Made by a program: the position numbers and the translations under genes. The notes beneath the pieces were generated by a model that had not been told where the DNA came from, searched no databases, and saw only the letters and a list, made by a program, of their open reading frames with translations. Positions 38,121 through 46,339 of a stretch of DNA of 64,000 nucleotides are shown in pieces. Every line of letters starts with the position of its first letter. Position 1 is the first letter of the stretch. This DNA comes from W-Chloroflexi-9 sp045863195 (lineage in GTDB: Bacteria > Chloroflexota > Dehalococcoidia > UBA2979). The stretch spans positions 124,001-188,000 of the forward strand of contig BTUI01000005.1 of assembly GCA_045863195.1 (NCBI GenBank), written 5' to 3'.

Positions 38121-38175
38121 CGCTATCACCGGGCCCGCGTCCGAGGGTGACGCGGCCGCATCGAGGAGTCTGATC

Positions 38176-39183
38176 GTGGAGCCGACCGTAGCCGTCATCG
38201 GGGCGACGGGCGCCGTGGGGGACGTGTTCCTCCGGGTCGCCGCTGAGCGCGAGTTCCCGATGAAGCGCCTGAAGCTCCTCGCCTCCTCCCGCTCCGCCGG
38301 GAGCACGCTGCACTACCGCGGCCAGCCGATCACCGTGGAAGAGACGACCGAGGCCTCCCTGGCGGACGCCGACCTGGTCTTCTGTTCCGCCTCCTCCGCC
38401 GTCTCCAAGCAGTGGGGCCCGTGGCTCCGCGAGCGCGGCAAGGTGATGATCGACGACGGCTCCGCGTTCCGCATGGACCCCACGGTGCCCCTCGTGATCC
38501 CCGAGGTGAACGGGGACGACCTGGAGTGGCACCAGGGGATCATCTCGATCCCGAACTGCACCACCACGCCGCTGGCGATGGCGCTGAACGCGATGCGCCA
38601 GGTGGCGCCGCTGCACCGCGTGACCGCGGCGACCTACCAGGCCGTCTCCGGCACCGGTGCCGCCGCCGTGCGCGAACTGAACGCACAGGTCGGCGCCATT
38701 GGCCGCGGCGAGGCCGTCCCCACGCCCGAGGTGTACCCCGTCCAGATCGCGATGAACGTCCTCCCGCAGGTGGATGACTTCGACGAGGACGACTACACCA
38801 AAGAAGAACTGAAGATGCGGAACGAGACCCGCAAGATCCTGCACGAGCCGGATCTGCGGTTCGCCGCCACCTGTGTGCGCGTGCCCGTGGCGATTACCCA
38901 CGCGGAGGTCGTGCACGTGGAATTCACGCGCGAGGCCCCCATGGCCCAGCTGGTCGAGGCGCTGAAGTCTCACCCGGGCGTGGTCCTCGTCGAAGACCCG
39001 AAGCAGTACGTGACCCCGCTGCAGGTGGCCGGCGACGACCGCACGTACGTGTGCCGGCTGCGCCCGGACCGCACGGTGGACCACGGCGTCACGTTCTGGT
39101 GCCTGACGGACAACCTCCGCAAGGGCGCCGCGACCAACGCGATCCAGATCGCGGAGGAGTTGCTCAAGCGCGGCAAGATCTAG
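38176..39183 (+). CDS. asd: aspartate-semialdehyde dehydrogenase
   Basis: 335-residue enzyme reducing aspartyl phosphate to the semialdehyde for Lys, Thr and Met. The nucleotide-binding start VAVIGATGAVGDVFLRV, catalytic Cys128 in SIPNCTTTPLAMAL and the C-terminal His block RVPVAITHAEVVHVEF are present. GTG start behind GAGGAG (eight bases). Followed by dapA after a 112-bp gap; neighbours on both outer sides are accessory genes of lower GC. Confidence 0.95.
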   Translation: MEPTVAVIGATGAVGDVFLRVAAEREFPMKRLKLLASSRSAGSTLHYRGQPITVEETTEASLADADLVFCSASSAVSKQWGPWLRERGKVMIDDGSAFRMDPTVPLVIPEVNGDDLEWHQGIISIPNCTTTPLAMALNAMRQVAPLHRVTAATYQAVSGTGAAAVRELNAQVGAIGRGEAVPTPEVYPVQIAMNVLPQVDDFDEDDYTKEELKMRNETRKILHEPDLRFAATCVRVPVAITHAEVVHVEFTREAPMAQLVEALKSHPGVVLVEDPKQYVTPLQVAGDDRTYVCRLRPDRTVDHGVTFWCLTDNLRKGAATNAIQIAEELLKRGKI

Positions 39184-39295
39184 GGGACGCGCCCGCCGGT
39201 CCGTTCGAGATTGGCGGGCTCGCCCCCTACACTGCCACCGAGCACTCCCGGCCGCGCGGCACACCTGACGCGGCCCCGCCCGAAGGACCGCTCCC

Positions 39296-40204
39296 ATGCC
39301 CGCCGAGTTCGGCCGCGTCCTGACCGCCATGGTCACGCCCATGTCCGCAGATGGACGCGTGGACCTGGTCGCCACCCAGTTGCTCGCGCGTGCCCTCGTC
39401 GCCTCCGGCACCCAGGGGATCGTCGCGACCGGCTCCACGGGGGAAGCGCCCACGCTCTCCGAGGAGGAGACGGTGGCGGTGTGGCGCGCGGTGAAGGACG
39501 CCGTGGGGCCCTCGGTCGCCGTGATCGCCGGCGCCACGAACAACGACACCCGGAAGTCCGTGCGCATGACGGAGGCGGCGGAGGCGGCCGGGATGGACGG
39601 GGTGCTGCTCACCACCCCCGCGTACAACAAGCCCCCGCAGGCCGGCCTGATCCAGCACTTCACGACGATCGCGAACGCGACCTCGCTGCCGTGCGTGCTC
39701 TACAACATCCCCGGCCGCAGCGCCGTGAACATGACCGCAGCAACCATGCTCGCGCTGGCGCAGGTGCCGAACATCGTCGGCGTGAAGGAGTCCAGCGAGG
39801 ACTTCGGCCAGATCGGCGAGGTGATCGCGCACGCGCCGGAGGGCTTCCGTGTCTGGTCCGGCAACGACACGGACACGCTGATGGTGATGGCGCTCGGCGG
39901 CTACGGCGTGGTCTCCGTCGCCTCGCACCTCGTCGGCGGCCAGATCCGGCGGATGGTGGACGCGTACCTCGGCGGGCGGACGGAAGAGGCGGCGGCGATC
40001 CACCACCGGCTCGCACCGCTGGTGGACGTGCTGTTCATCGAGTCCAACCCGATCCCCGTGAAGTACGCCGTGAACCGCGCCGGCCTCGCCGTCGGCTCGT
40101 GCCGCCTCCCGCTCATCCCGCCGTCCGAGGCCGCTCGCGCCCGCATCGACGCCGAGCTCGCGCGCCACGACCTGGACCTGCGCGCCGCCCTCGCCACGCT
40201 GTAG
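39296..40204 (+). CDS. dapA: 4-hydroxy-tetrahydrodipicolinate synthase
   Basis: 302-residue aldolase condensing aspartate semialdehyde with pyruvate, the first committed step to lysine and diaminopimelate. Schiff-base Lys164 (VGVKESS), Tyr136 (LYNIPGR) and the GSTGEAPTLSEEE loop are intact, as is SNPIPVKYAV. ATG follows AAGGA by nine bases; a TACACT -10-like box lies at 39228-39233. It is the natural partner of asd. Confidence 0.95.
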   Translation: MPAEFGRVLTAMVTPMSADGRVDLVATQLLARALVASGTQGIVATGSTGEAPTLSEEETVAVWRAVKDAVGPSVAVIAGATNNDTRKSVRMTEAAEAAGMDGVLLTTPAYNKPPQAGLIQHFTTIANATSLPCVLYNIPGRSAVNMTAATMLALAQVPNIVGVKESSEDFGQIGEVIAHAPEGFRVWSGNDTDTLMVMALGGYGVVSVASHLVGGQIRRMVDAYLGGRTEEAAAIHHRLAPLVDVLFIESNPIPVKYAVNRAGLAVGSCRLPLIPPSEAARARIDAELARHDLDLRAALATL

Positions 40205-40213
40205 GCGGCAGGC

Positions 40214-41356
40214 CTAGCCGTACACCTCGGTGAGCAGTTCTTCTGAGTACCAGGTACTTGGACGAGTCCCCGGGATTCGACGCAGGACGCCCAATCCCTC
40301 GAGTGCCGCGATCGCAGCCTTCGCCGTGTTGTATTTGCAGTTCGCGTATCGCTGGACCTCGGGGATCGTGACGAACGCCTGAGACACGATGAGATCGATG
40401 GCGGCGAGTGCCGCCTGCGAGCGCGTTTCGCTTCGCACACGCGCCTGGTAGCTGTCTCGGAGTCCCAGGATCTTCACGATCATGTCTCGCGAGCTCGTTG
40501 CCTGTGCGGCCACAGCTTCAAGGAAGAAGACAGTCCATCCAGTCCAGTCACCGTGGGTGCTGACTCGCTTCAGTCGCTCGTAGTACTCGTCGCTATGCGC
40601 CTCCAGGTACGCACTGAGATACAGGATCGGTCGTGGGATGGATCCGGCTGCGAGAAGGTACAGGGGGATGAGCAGCCGTCCGATGCGGCCGTTCCCATCC
40701 TCAAACGGATGGATGGTCTCGAACTGATAGTGGGCCATGGCGCAGATCATGAGAGGCGGGAGGTCGATGTCCGCCGTCAGGAAGCGCTCTAGGTCATCCA
40801 TCAGAGGCGGGACACGGTCGTACGGGGGAGGCACGAATCGCGCGCGAGCGGGGGTGCGACCGCCGATCGCGACCTGGACTTGCCGATATTGCCCGCGCGA
40901 GGCCGTTGCTCCTCGCCCTTCACGAAGCAACTCGGCGTGGAGTGCTCGAATGAGGGCCTGGTTCAGTCGACCGCCGTTCGAGAGCCAGACCTCCCCGAGC
41001 CGCAACGCGTCGCGGTACAGGAGTACCTCCTGGTTGCGGTCAGCCTGCTGGGGATCCGTGGGCGGCCCTGCGGCGTGCTGCCTAAGGACGTCCGCGATGA
41101 CGGTGTGAGTCCCTTCGATCCGATTGCTCTCAACTGCCTCGATCGTGAGCAGTGGAGTGGTGACGAGGAAGTCGTTGGGGATCAATCGTGCGTGCCCGAC
41201 GAACTCGCCCAGGGCGCCGCGGGCTCGGTCGAACGCCATGAATGCCGCAGGTTCAATGTCGATGCGACGCGGGAGGTCATCGGGCAGGAACGCATAGCCT
41301 CCGTCGATGCGGACGAGTGCCCCAGGGGCGAGGTCACTGAACTCGGATGGCTCCAT
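40214..41356 (-). CDS. Fic/DOC family protein with C-terminal HTH
   Basis: 380-residue Fic-fold protein, expected to AMPylate (or otherwise nucleotidylate) a target. The Fic motif HPFEDGNGRIGR is complete at residues 216-227 with the catalytic His216. The class II inhibitory motif S77-x3-E81-G82 (ESNRIEGT) is in cis, so no separate antitoxin is needed. Residues 320-380 look like a winged helix-turn-helix (TIPEVQRYANCKYNTAKAAIAALEGLGVL). Base composition is lower in GC than the flanks, suggesting transfer. The ATG lies 23 bases downstream of a 27-bp palindrome at 41379-41405. Confidence 0.92.
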   Translation of the reverse strand: MEPSEFSDLAPGALVRIDGGYAFLPDDLPRRIDIEPAAFMAFDRARGALGEFVGHARLIPNDFLVTTPLLTIEAVESNRIEGTHTVIADVLRQHAAGPPTDPQQADRNQEVLLYRDALRLGEVWLSNGGRLNQALIRALHAELLREGRGATASRGQYRQVQVAIGGRTPARARFVPPPYDRVPPLMDDLERFLTADIDLPPLMICAMAHYQFETIHPFEDGNGRIGRLLIPLYLLAAGSIPRPILYLSAYLEAHSDEYYERLKRVSTHGDWTGWTVFFLEAVAAQATSSRDMIVKILGLRDSYQARVRSETRSQAALAAIDLIVSQAFVTIPEVQRYANCKYNTAKAAIAALEGLGVLRRIPGTRPSTWYSEELLTEVYG

Positions 41357-41378
41357 GAGTGCAGGATACGCTGTTTCG

Positions 41379-41405
41379 CAGCACTTTCGTTTCACGAAAG
41401 TGCTG
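41379..41405. promoter_or_regulatory. 27-bp palindrome upstream of fic, likely operator
   Basis: Perfect 12-base arms CAGCACTTTCGT / ACGAAAGTGCTG flank a TTC centre. It lies between a TAGGAT -10-like box on the minus strand and the fic start, where a bound regulator would block transcription. The HTH at the end of the Fic protein is a natural candidate ligand. Confidence 0.6.
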
Positions 41406-41529
41406 AAAACATCCTATTTCGGCATATCGAATCTGAGTACACTGGTGCGCTAATCCAACTGCCGTAGATCGGCGGTTACCGCACCCCATCCCCCTGACAA
41501 TGCCGCTTGGAACCCATTCGCGCACGTAA

Positions 41530-41557
41530 CAGGCCCCCGGCGGGTGCCGGGGGCCTG
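41530..41557 (-). terminator. hairpin terminator after the cupredoxin gene
   Basis: CAGGCCCCCGGC (41530-41541) pairs exactly with GCCGGGGGCCTG (41546-41557) around a GGGT loop. On the minus strand the stem is followed by TTACG. It stands 32 bases beyond the stop of the gene ending at 41590. Confidence 0.65.
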
Positions 41558-41589
41558 TCCGTCTGTCGACGGGCGGACGCCTTCGAGGG

Positions 41590-42444
41590 CTACTCGACGG
41601 CGATCTGGCCGACCATGCCGAGCGCGAAGTGCGGCGCGCCCTCCGCGTTGGCGAAGAAGCAGAGCAGGCCGTAGTTGCCGGCGGCGAGGTCCATCACGGC
41701 GGTCTGCGTCACCCCGGACGGGATGCCCTGAACGCCGCCGACGAACACGCCCGGCGGCGGGCCGGCTGGCGTCTCGGCGCTGATCGCGGCGAGGTAGTCC
41801 TGCACCGTGGCGCCCTCCGCCAGCTGCACGATCGCGACCTCGTGCGGCTCACCGCCGTCGTTCGTGAACGCGAGCGTGACCTTGCCGGCCTTCGCCCGCT
41901 CGGGGGCCTCGAAGAGGTAGTCCCCGCCGCTGACCTTCACGTTGGCGGCCGGCGCCTTCGCCTCGTTCACCGGCTCGGCGGCCACGTCGAACGAGGTGAC
42001 CATGCCCTTCTCGACGTGCGGCACACCATCCGAGAAGTCCGGGATGAAGCAGAGCAGGACGTGCGTGCCCGCCTCCAGCGAGGCAGAGACGACCGCCGTC
42101 TGGCCCGGGTCGACGGCGCTGGGGCCGCCGGCGAAGTGGGCCCATTCCGGCAGTTGCTCGCCGCCCACGGCGAGCGCGGCGCCGAGATCGGCGAGCGTCT
42201 TGCCCTCGTCCAGGCGGATGAGCTGGCCGTGGTGGGTCTGCGCACCGTCATTCTTGAGCGTGATCTCGTTCGTGCCGGCGACGAACGTGCCGGTCACTGC
42301 GAAGGCGAAGTCCGTGGCCGACAGACTGACGGCGTTCGGCTCGACCTTCTTCACGGAGCCGCAGGCGACGCTCACCGCCGCGGCAATGGTGGCAACGGCG
42401 AGTCCAAGGAGGACACGCCGCGGCCGGGATACGGACAGGGACAT
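41590..42444 (-). CDS. tandem cupredoxin-like lipoprotein
   Basis: 284-residue exported protein. Signal peptide ends in the lipobox SVA-C near residue 25. Two copies of a plastocyanin-like module follow, each with a His-containing strand (QTHHGQL; EPHEVAI) and the C-x(n)-H-x4-M block (LLCFIPDFSDGVPHVEKGM; LLCFFANAEGAPHFALGM), the four ligands of a type-1 copper site. It is probably a periplasm-side or outer-face copper or electron carrier. The ATG (42442-42444) has only weak AAGGG upstream. Confidence 0.8.
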   Translation of the reverse strand: MSLSVSRPRRVLLGLAVATIAAAVSVACGSVKKVEPNAVSLSATDFAFAVTGTFVAGTNEITLKNDGAQTHHGQLIRLDEGKTLADLGAALAVGGEQLPEWAHFAGGPSAVDPGQTAVVSASLEAGTHVLLCFIPDFSDGVPHVEKGMVTSFDVAAEPVNEAKAPAANVKVSGGDYLFEAPERAKAGKVTLAFTNDGGEPHEVAIVQLAEGATVQDYLAAISAETPAGPPPGVFVGGVQGIPSGVTQTAVMDLAAGNYGLLCFFANAEGAPHFALGMVGQIAVE

Positions 42445-42513
42445 GTGGTGGGAGCCCTTCACTAGCGCCGGGCAACCCTCCGCCCGGCGGCGGGAGTGTC
42501 GCCCCTGCACTGG

Positions 42514-42546
42514 AAAAAAGAAAGCACCCCGCCGACGCCGAGGATG
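42514..42546 (-). terminator. terminator with long T-tract after the zinc-ribbon gene
   Basis: On the minus strand a GC-rich stem (around 42526-42546, some wobble pairs) is followed by TTTCTTTTTT (42514-42523), the best U-tract seen in this window. It ends the operon of three genes at 42548-44167. Confidence 0.7.
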
Positions 42547-42547
42547 G

Positions 42548-43096
42548 CTAGGCGACGCCCTCCTTCGGGGCGGGGGCATCACGCTCCACGAGCCAGCGCT
42601 CCCATGCGGCCACCGTCTGGCGTCGTGCCCGCTCGAAGCCGATGCGGTCGCCGTAGTACCCGCCGAGGACGCCCGCGAGCACGCGCCCTCCCACGAGGAG
42701 GATGAGGCCGTACGCGATCGTCGCGTAGATGAGCCGGTCCTTGAAGAACGGCACCGCCAGCACCAGCGCGATGCCGCCGACCATGGCGATCAGCAGTCCG
42801 AGGTAGGCGAAGCCGTTCACCCAGCGCGCCTCGATCTTGCGCTGGCGGAACAGCGCTTCCGCGATCGGCGCGGGGACCGCCTCCACCGGCTTGCGACCGC
42901 TGCGCGCGTCCACGCCGCAGTGTGAACAGACGGCGGTGTCGCGCGAGACGGGGGTGTAGCAGTGGCCGCAGAACTGGCCGCGGTTCGGCGCCTGTCCCTT
43001 GTAGACGGCGACCAGGTGCGCCTCCAGCCGTTCGCTGAAGAGCGGGCAGTCGTCCTGCGGCTTGAACCGCACGTCGTTTGGGTCGTCGAAACTCAC
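42548..43096 (-). CDS. zinc-ribbon membrane protein
   Basis: 182-residue protein. Two CxxC pairs (FCGHCYTPVSRDTAVCSHCG) form a zinc ribbon near residue 45-65, followed by two hydrophobic helices (FAYLGLLIAMVGGIALVLAV and IYATIAYGLILLVGGRVLAG). The GTG start (43094-43096) overlaps the mug stop (GTGA), so it is coupled to a DNA-repair gene. Function unknown. Confidence 0.7.
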   Translation of the reverse strand: MSFDDPNDVRFKPQDDCPLFSERLEAHLVAVYKGQAPNRGQFCGHCYTPVSRDTAVCSHCGVDARSGRKPVEAVPAPIAEALFRQRKIEARWVNGFAYLGLLIAMVGGIALVLAVPFFKDRLIYATIAYGLILLVGGRVLAGVLGGYYGDRIGFERARRQTVAAWERWLVERDAPAPKEGVA

Positions 43097-43662
43097 GCCG
43101 CGCCTCGTTCCCGCTCGTCCCGCCCGAGGTGCGCCGCGAGCGCGGCGAGCACCGCATCGATCTCCACGTGGTAGGCGGCGGCGCGCCCGGACGGGGAGGG
43201 CATCACCCACACGCTTGCGCCCTCCAGCGGCGGCACGTCCTGCCGCCCCCACTGCCGCGCACGCCAGGCCCCCGGGTACACCGCGGCGAACGAGCGCGTG
43301 GAGGTGAAGCAGACCGCGCGAGGCGAGGCGGCGGCGATGCGCGCGCGGAAGCCCTCGACCGCGGCGCGCAGTTCGGCGTCCGTCACCTGCGTGCTGTCGG
43401 TGACCACGCGCTTCACCACGTCGGTGAAGCCAATGCCCGCGGCGAGCAGCGTCGCGTCATCCTCGCAGGTCACGGGGCGGTGGACGAGCGGTGAGCGCGA
43501 GAGGACACGCCAGAAGGCGTTGCCGGGGTGGCCGTAGTAGTGGCCGCGCTCCGCGGAGCGCTCCCCGGGGTTGATGCCGACGATCACGAGGTCGAGTCCG
43601 GGGCGCAGCAGGTCCGGCAGCGTCTCGAGCGACCTCGCGGCGTCCCTATCCGACGGAGACAT
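43093..43662 (-). CDS. mug: G/U mismatch-specific uracil-DNA glycosylase
   Basis: 189-residue base-excision-repair enzyme of the Mug/TDG family. Motif A reads GINPG (residues 29-33), with the pocket GHPGNAFW; motif B reads MPSPSGR. It removes uracil or thymine mispaired with G. ATG lies inside the end of the upstream four-helix gene (17-base overlap) and the stop overlaps the zinc-ribbon gene start. Confidence 0.88.
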   Translation of the reverse strand: MSPSDRDAARSLETLPDLLRPGLDLVIVGINPGERSAERGHYYGHPGNAFWRVLSRSPLVHRPVTCEDDATLLAAGIGFTDVVKRVVTDSTQVTDAELRAAVEGFRARIAAASPRAVCFTSTRSFAAVYPGAWRARQWGRQDVPPLEGASVWVMPSPSGRAAAYHVEIDAVLAALAAHLGRDERERGAA

Positions 43663-44167
43663 ACGAGTACTCGTGGTGCCCGAGCGTCACGCCCAGCCAC
43701 ATCACGCCGAGCGAGGTGAGCAGGATGAGCAGCGAGAAGAGCAGCGACTTCATGCGCGCCGTGTGCAGGGCACCGGCGGCGTCCGTGTTCCCGGCAAGGA
43801 CCGCATCGGACAGCACGCGGATGCGCTTCGAGAAGACGAACATGTGGGTGAACACCAGCGCGAGCAGCACCGTGAACAGAGTCATCTTCGTCGTGAAGAT
43901 CTGGCCGTACCGGTAGCCCATGATGTCGTCCTGGATGTGCTGCGGCGTCACCGTGTAGAACTGGTTCAGCCCGGTCGCCAGCAGCACCACGATCGACACC
44001 ATCGAGAGCAGCCCGAAGCGACGGGCGACCACGCCCAGGATGTCGCGCTTCAGCCGCTCGCCATCGATCAGCCAGGTGGACGGCACCACCGCGTAGAACA
44101 TGAGCACCTGCGGGCCCACCAGCACCGCCGCGGCGGTGACGTGGATCATCAGCGAGATCATGTCCAT
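43646..44167 (-). CDS. CopD/DUF2269-like four-helix membrane protein
   Basis: 173-residue protein with four membrane helices (SLMIHVTAAAVLVGPQVLMF; LSMVSIVVLLATGLNQFY; MTLFTVLLALVFTHMFVF; SLLFSLLILLTSLGVMWLG). His residues at helix ends (MIHV, FTHMF, LGHHEY) could bind haem or copper. A related gene is at 57288. It opens an operon with mug and the zinc-ribbon gene. Function not established. Confidence 0.65.
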   Translation of the reverse strand: MDMISLMIHVTAAAVLVGPQVLMFYAVVPSTWLIDGERLKRDILGVVARRFGLLSMVSIVVLLATGLNQFYTVTPQHIQDDIMGYRYGQIFTTKMTLFTVLLALVFTHMFVFSKRIRVLSDAVLAGNTDAAGALHTARMKSLLFSLLILLTSLGVMWLGVTLGHHEYSYVSVG

Positions 44168-44198
44168 GCGGGCTCCCTGTCCCCGGCCTCCCCCCGCC

Positions 44199-45527
44199 TT
44201 ACGGCTGGATGGACGCCCCGAAGATGTCGCGGGTCACGATCGCCTGGTGGCGTTCCGGGCCGACCGAGATCATGTCGACCGGCTGGCCCATCAACTGTTC
44301 GATGCGGCGGACGTACTGGCGCGCCTCCGCCGGTAGGTCGGCGAGGTGCCGGACGTGCGTCACGTCCTGCATCCACCCCGGCAGTTCCTCGAACACCGGC
44401 TTGGCGCGCGCGGCGTCCGTGAGCGTGGCCGGGAGCGTGGTCACGCGCTGGTCGCCGATGTCGTACGCCACGCAGATCTTGATGCGCTCGAACGCGGACA
44501 GCGAGTCGAGCCGCGTGAGGGCGATGGAGGTGACGCCGTTGATGCGCGCCGTGTACCGCGCGAGCACGCTGTCGAACCACCCGACGCGGCGCGCCCGGCC
44601 CGTCGTGGTGCCGTACTCGGCCGTGCCGGCGGCGCCGCCGAGGCCCTCGCGCAGCATCTCCATGTCGCCACCGGAGGTGATCTCCGTGGGCATGGGGCCG
44701 TTGCCCACGCGCGTCTGGTAGGACTTGTAGACGCCGACCACGCGCTTGATCGACGTGGGCCCGATGCCGATGCCGATCGCCCCGCCCGCCGCCACCGAGG
44801 CGGGGACGGAGGAGGTGACGTACGGGTAGGTGCCGCTGTCGAGGTCCAGCAGTGAGCCCTGGGCGCCCTCCAGCAGGATCATCTCGCCGCGGGCGTCCGC
44901 CTCCTGGACGTAGGTGAGGGTGTCGGTGACGTAGGGGCGCAGGCGCTCGCCATAGGCGAGGTAGCGCTCCAGGATCGGCTCGAACTCCAGGGGCGGCTGG
45001 TCGTACAGGCTGGTGAGGACCTTGTTCTTGTAGTCCAGCGTCTGGCGCAGCTTCCAGCGGAAGCCGTCCACGTCCAGCAGGTCCGCCATGCGGATGCCGA
45101 TGCGCGCGACCTTGTCGTGGAACGCCGGCCCGGTGCCCGTGCCGGTGGTGCCGATGGCGAGGTCGCCCTTCAGCGCCTCCTCCGCGCGGTCAATGATCGG
45201 GTGCCACGGCATGATGACGTGCGCGTGCTGGCTGATCATCAGGTTCGCCGTGCTCACCTGGCGGGAGGTGAGCATGTCGATCTCGTCGAGCAACTTCGCG
45301 GGGTCAATGACCACGCCGTTGCCGATGACGCAGGCCTTCTCCGGGCGAAAGATGCCGGCCGGCACGAGGTGGAGCGCGAACTTTCCGCGCTCGTTGATGA
45401 TGGTGTGACCGGCGTTGTTGCCGGCGGAGTACCGCGCGATCACGGAGCAGTACTGGGAGTGGAAGTCGACGACGCGGCCCTTGCCTTCGTCGCCCCACTG
45501 GCCACCGATCACGACGGTTGCGGGCAT
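44199..45527 (-). CDS. purA: adenylosuccinate synthetase
   Basis: 442-residue GTP-dependent enzyme joining IMP and aspartate in AMP synthesis. It begins MPATVVIGGQWGDEGKGR with the catalytic Asp; NAGHTI carries the His, and TGTGTGPAFHDKVARIGIR and TRLDSLSAFERIK are typical. ATG follows GGAG seven bases upstream. An upstream inverted repeat next to the -10 box may be an operator. Confidence 0.97.
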   Translation of the reverse strand: MPATVVIGGQWGDEGKGRVVDFHSQYCSVIARYSAGNNAGHTIINERGKFALHLVPAGIFRPEKACVIGNGVVIDPAKLLDEIDMLTSRQVSTANLMISQHAHVIMPWHPIIDRAEEALKGDLAIGTTGTGTGPAFHDKVARIGIRMADLLDVDGFRWKLRQTLDYKNKVLTSLYDQPPLEFEPILERYLAYGERLRPYVTDTLTYVQEADARGEMILLEGAQGSLLDLDSGTYPYVTSSVPASVAAGGAIGIGIGPTSIKRVVGVYKSYQTRVGNGPMPTEITSGGDMEMLREGLGGAAGTAEYGTTTGRARRVGWFDSVLARYTARINGVTSIALTRLDSLSAFERIKICVAYDIGDQRVTTLPATLTDAARAKPVFEELPGWMQDVTHVRHLADLPAEARQYVRRIEQLMGQPVDMISVGPERHQAIVTRDIFGASIQP

Positions 45528-45596
45528 GCGGAACTCCAGGTCGAGTGGGGACGTTGAAGGGGAGCAGGGGGAGGGCGATCCGCGCCGTCCCGAGGG

Positions 45597-45628
45597 ATGA
45601 TACCCCGGGTGCCCGGCAGGCGGCACCC
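45597..45628 (-). promoter_or_regulatory. purA promoter candidate with inverted repeat
   Basis: On the minus strand TATCAT (45597-45602) gives a near-consensus -10 about 70 bases before purA. Immediately upstream, GGGTGCC (45607-45613) and GGCACCC (45622-45628) form an inverted repeat with an 8-base centre, lying between the -10 and where the -35 would be. No clear -35 is seen. Confidence 0.4.
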
Positions 45629-45643
45629 ACCGGAGGTCACGCC

Positions 45644-46336
45644 GTGATCACAGCCCGCGTCCGCGCCACCCTCCTCGCCGCCCTCACGGCGGTGTTCCTC
45701 GCCGCCTGCGGTGAGTCCGACCCGCCCCCCACGAGCCCGCTCGCCGAGGATCCGCGCGTCGGCGACGCCCCGACCACCGTGGTCGGCGTCCCGTCCGTCC
45801 TGCCCACCTTCCCGGCGTCCGGCGCGCCCGGCGGGGCCCCGAGCGGGGACGCCGAACACCTCGCCGGCCTCGCGATCGAGGCGCTGGCGGAGTGGCTGGC
45901 CGTGCCGGCGACCACGTTCACTGAGGTGGCGGTGGAGCGCGTGGAATGGCCGAACGCCTGCCTGGGCGTGGACCGGCCCGGCTTCGCCTGCGCCGAGGTG
46001 ATCACCCCGGGCGCGCGCATCACGCTCGGCACCTTCGGCGGCGCGGCGACCTACACGGTCCACGCCGACCTCGACGGGCGGCTGGCGTGGGCGCCGCTGA
46101 TGGACGCCGAGCGCGTGGTCGCGGAGGTGTTCGCGGACGCGGGCCGGATCGTGCTGGAACCCGCGGCCGGCTCGGACGAGATCGGGAACGTGCTCGCCGT
46201 CGTGCCGGGGTCGAGGTTGGACATCGCCCTCGCCGACCTGCGGCCGGGCGACCGCGTCCACATCGCCGTGGCGCCCTCACTCCAGCCGGACGCCGGGCTC
46301 GCACCGCTGGTGTGGCTGGTCGTGCTGCGCGACTGA
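45644..46336 (+). CDS. secreted lipoprotein of unknown function
   Basis: 230-residue lipoprotein: signal peptide with lipobox LAA-C22, a Pro/Ala-rich linker to residue 65, then a domain with RVEWPNACLGVDRPGFACAE, where two cysteines may form a disulfide. The WPxxCLG...C pattern recurs in uncharacterised exported proteins. The GTG start (45644) has GGAGG seven bases upstream. Divergent from purA. Confidence 0.7.
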   Translation: MITARVRATLLAALTAVFLAACGESDPPPTSPLAEDPRVGDAPTTVVGVPSVLPTFPASGAPGGAPSGDAEHLAGLAIEALAEWLAVPATTFTEVAVERVEWPNACLGVDRPGFACAEVITPGARITLGTFGGAATYTVHADLDGRLAWAPLMDAERVVAEVFADAGRIVLEPAAGSDEIGNVLAVVPGSRLDIALADLRPGDRVHIAVAPSLQPDAGLAPLVWLVVLRD

Positions 46337-46339
46337 CGG

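Noticed and set aside
40214..41356. Fic toxin with separate antitoxin
   Set aside because: The inhibitory S-x3-E-G motif is in the same protein and no small antitoxin gene precedes it.
41406..41530. tRNA or small gene between fic and the cupredoxin gene
   Set aside because: There is a weak hairpin (AACTGCCG/CGGCGGTT, one wobble) but no cloverleaf, RBS or coherent frame.
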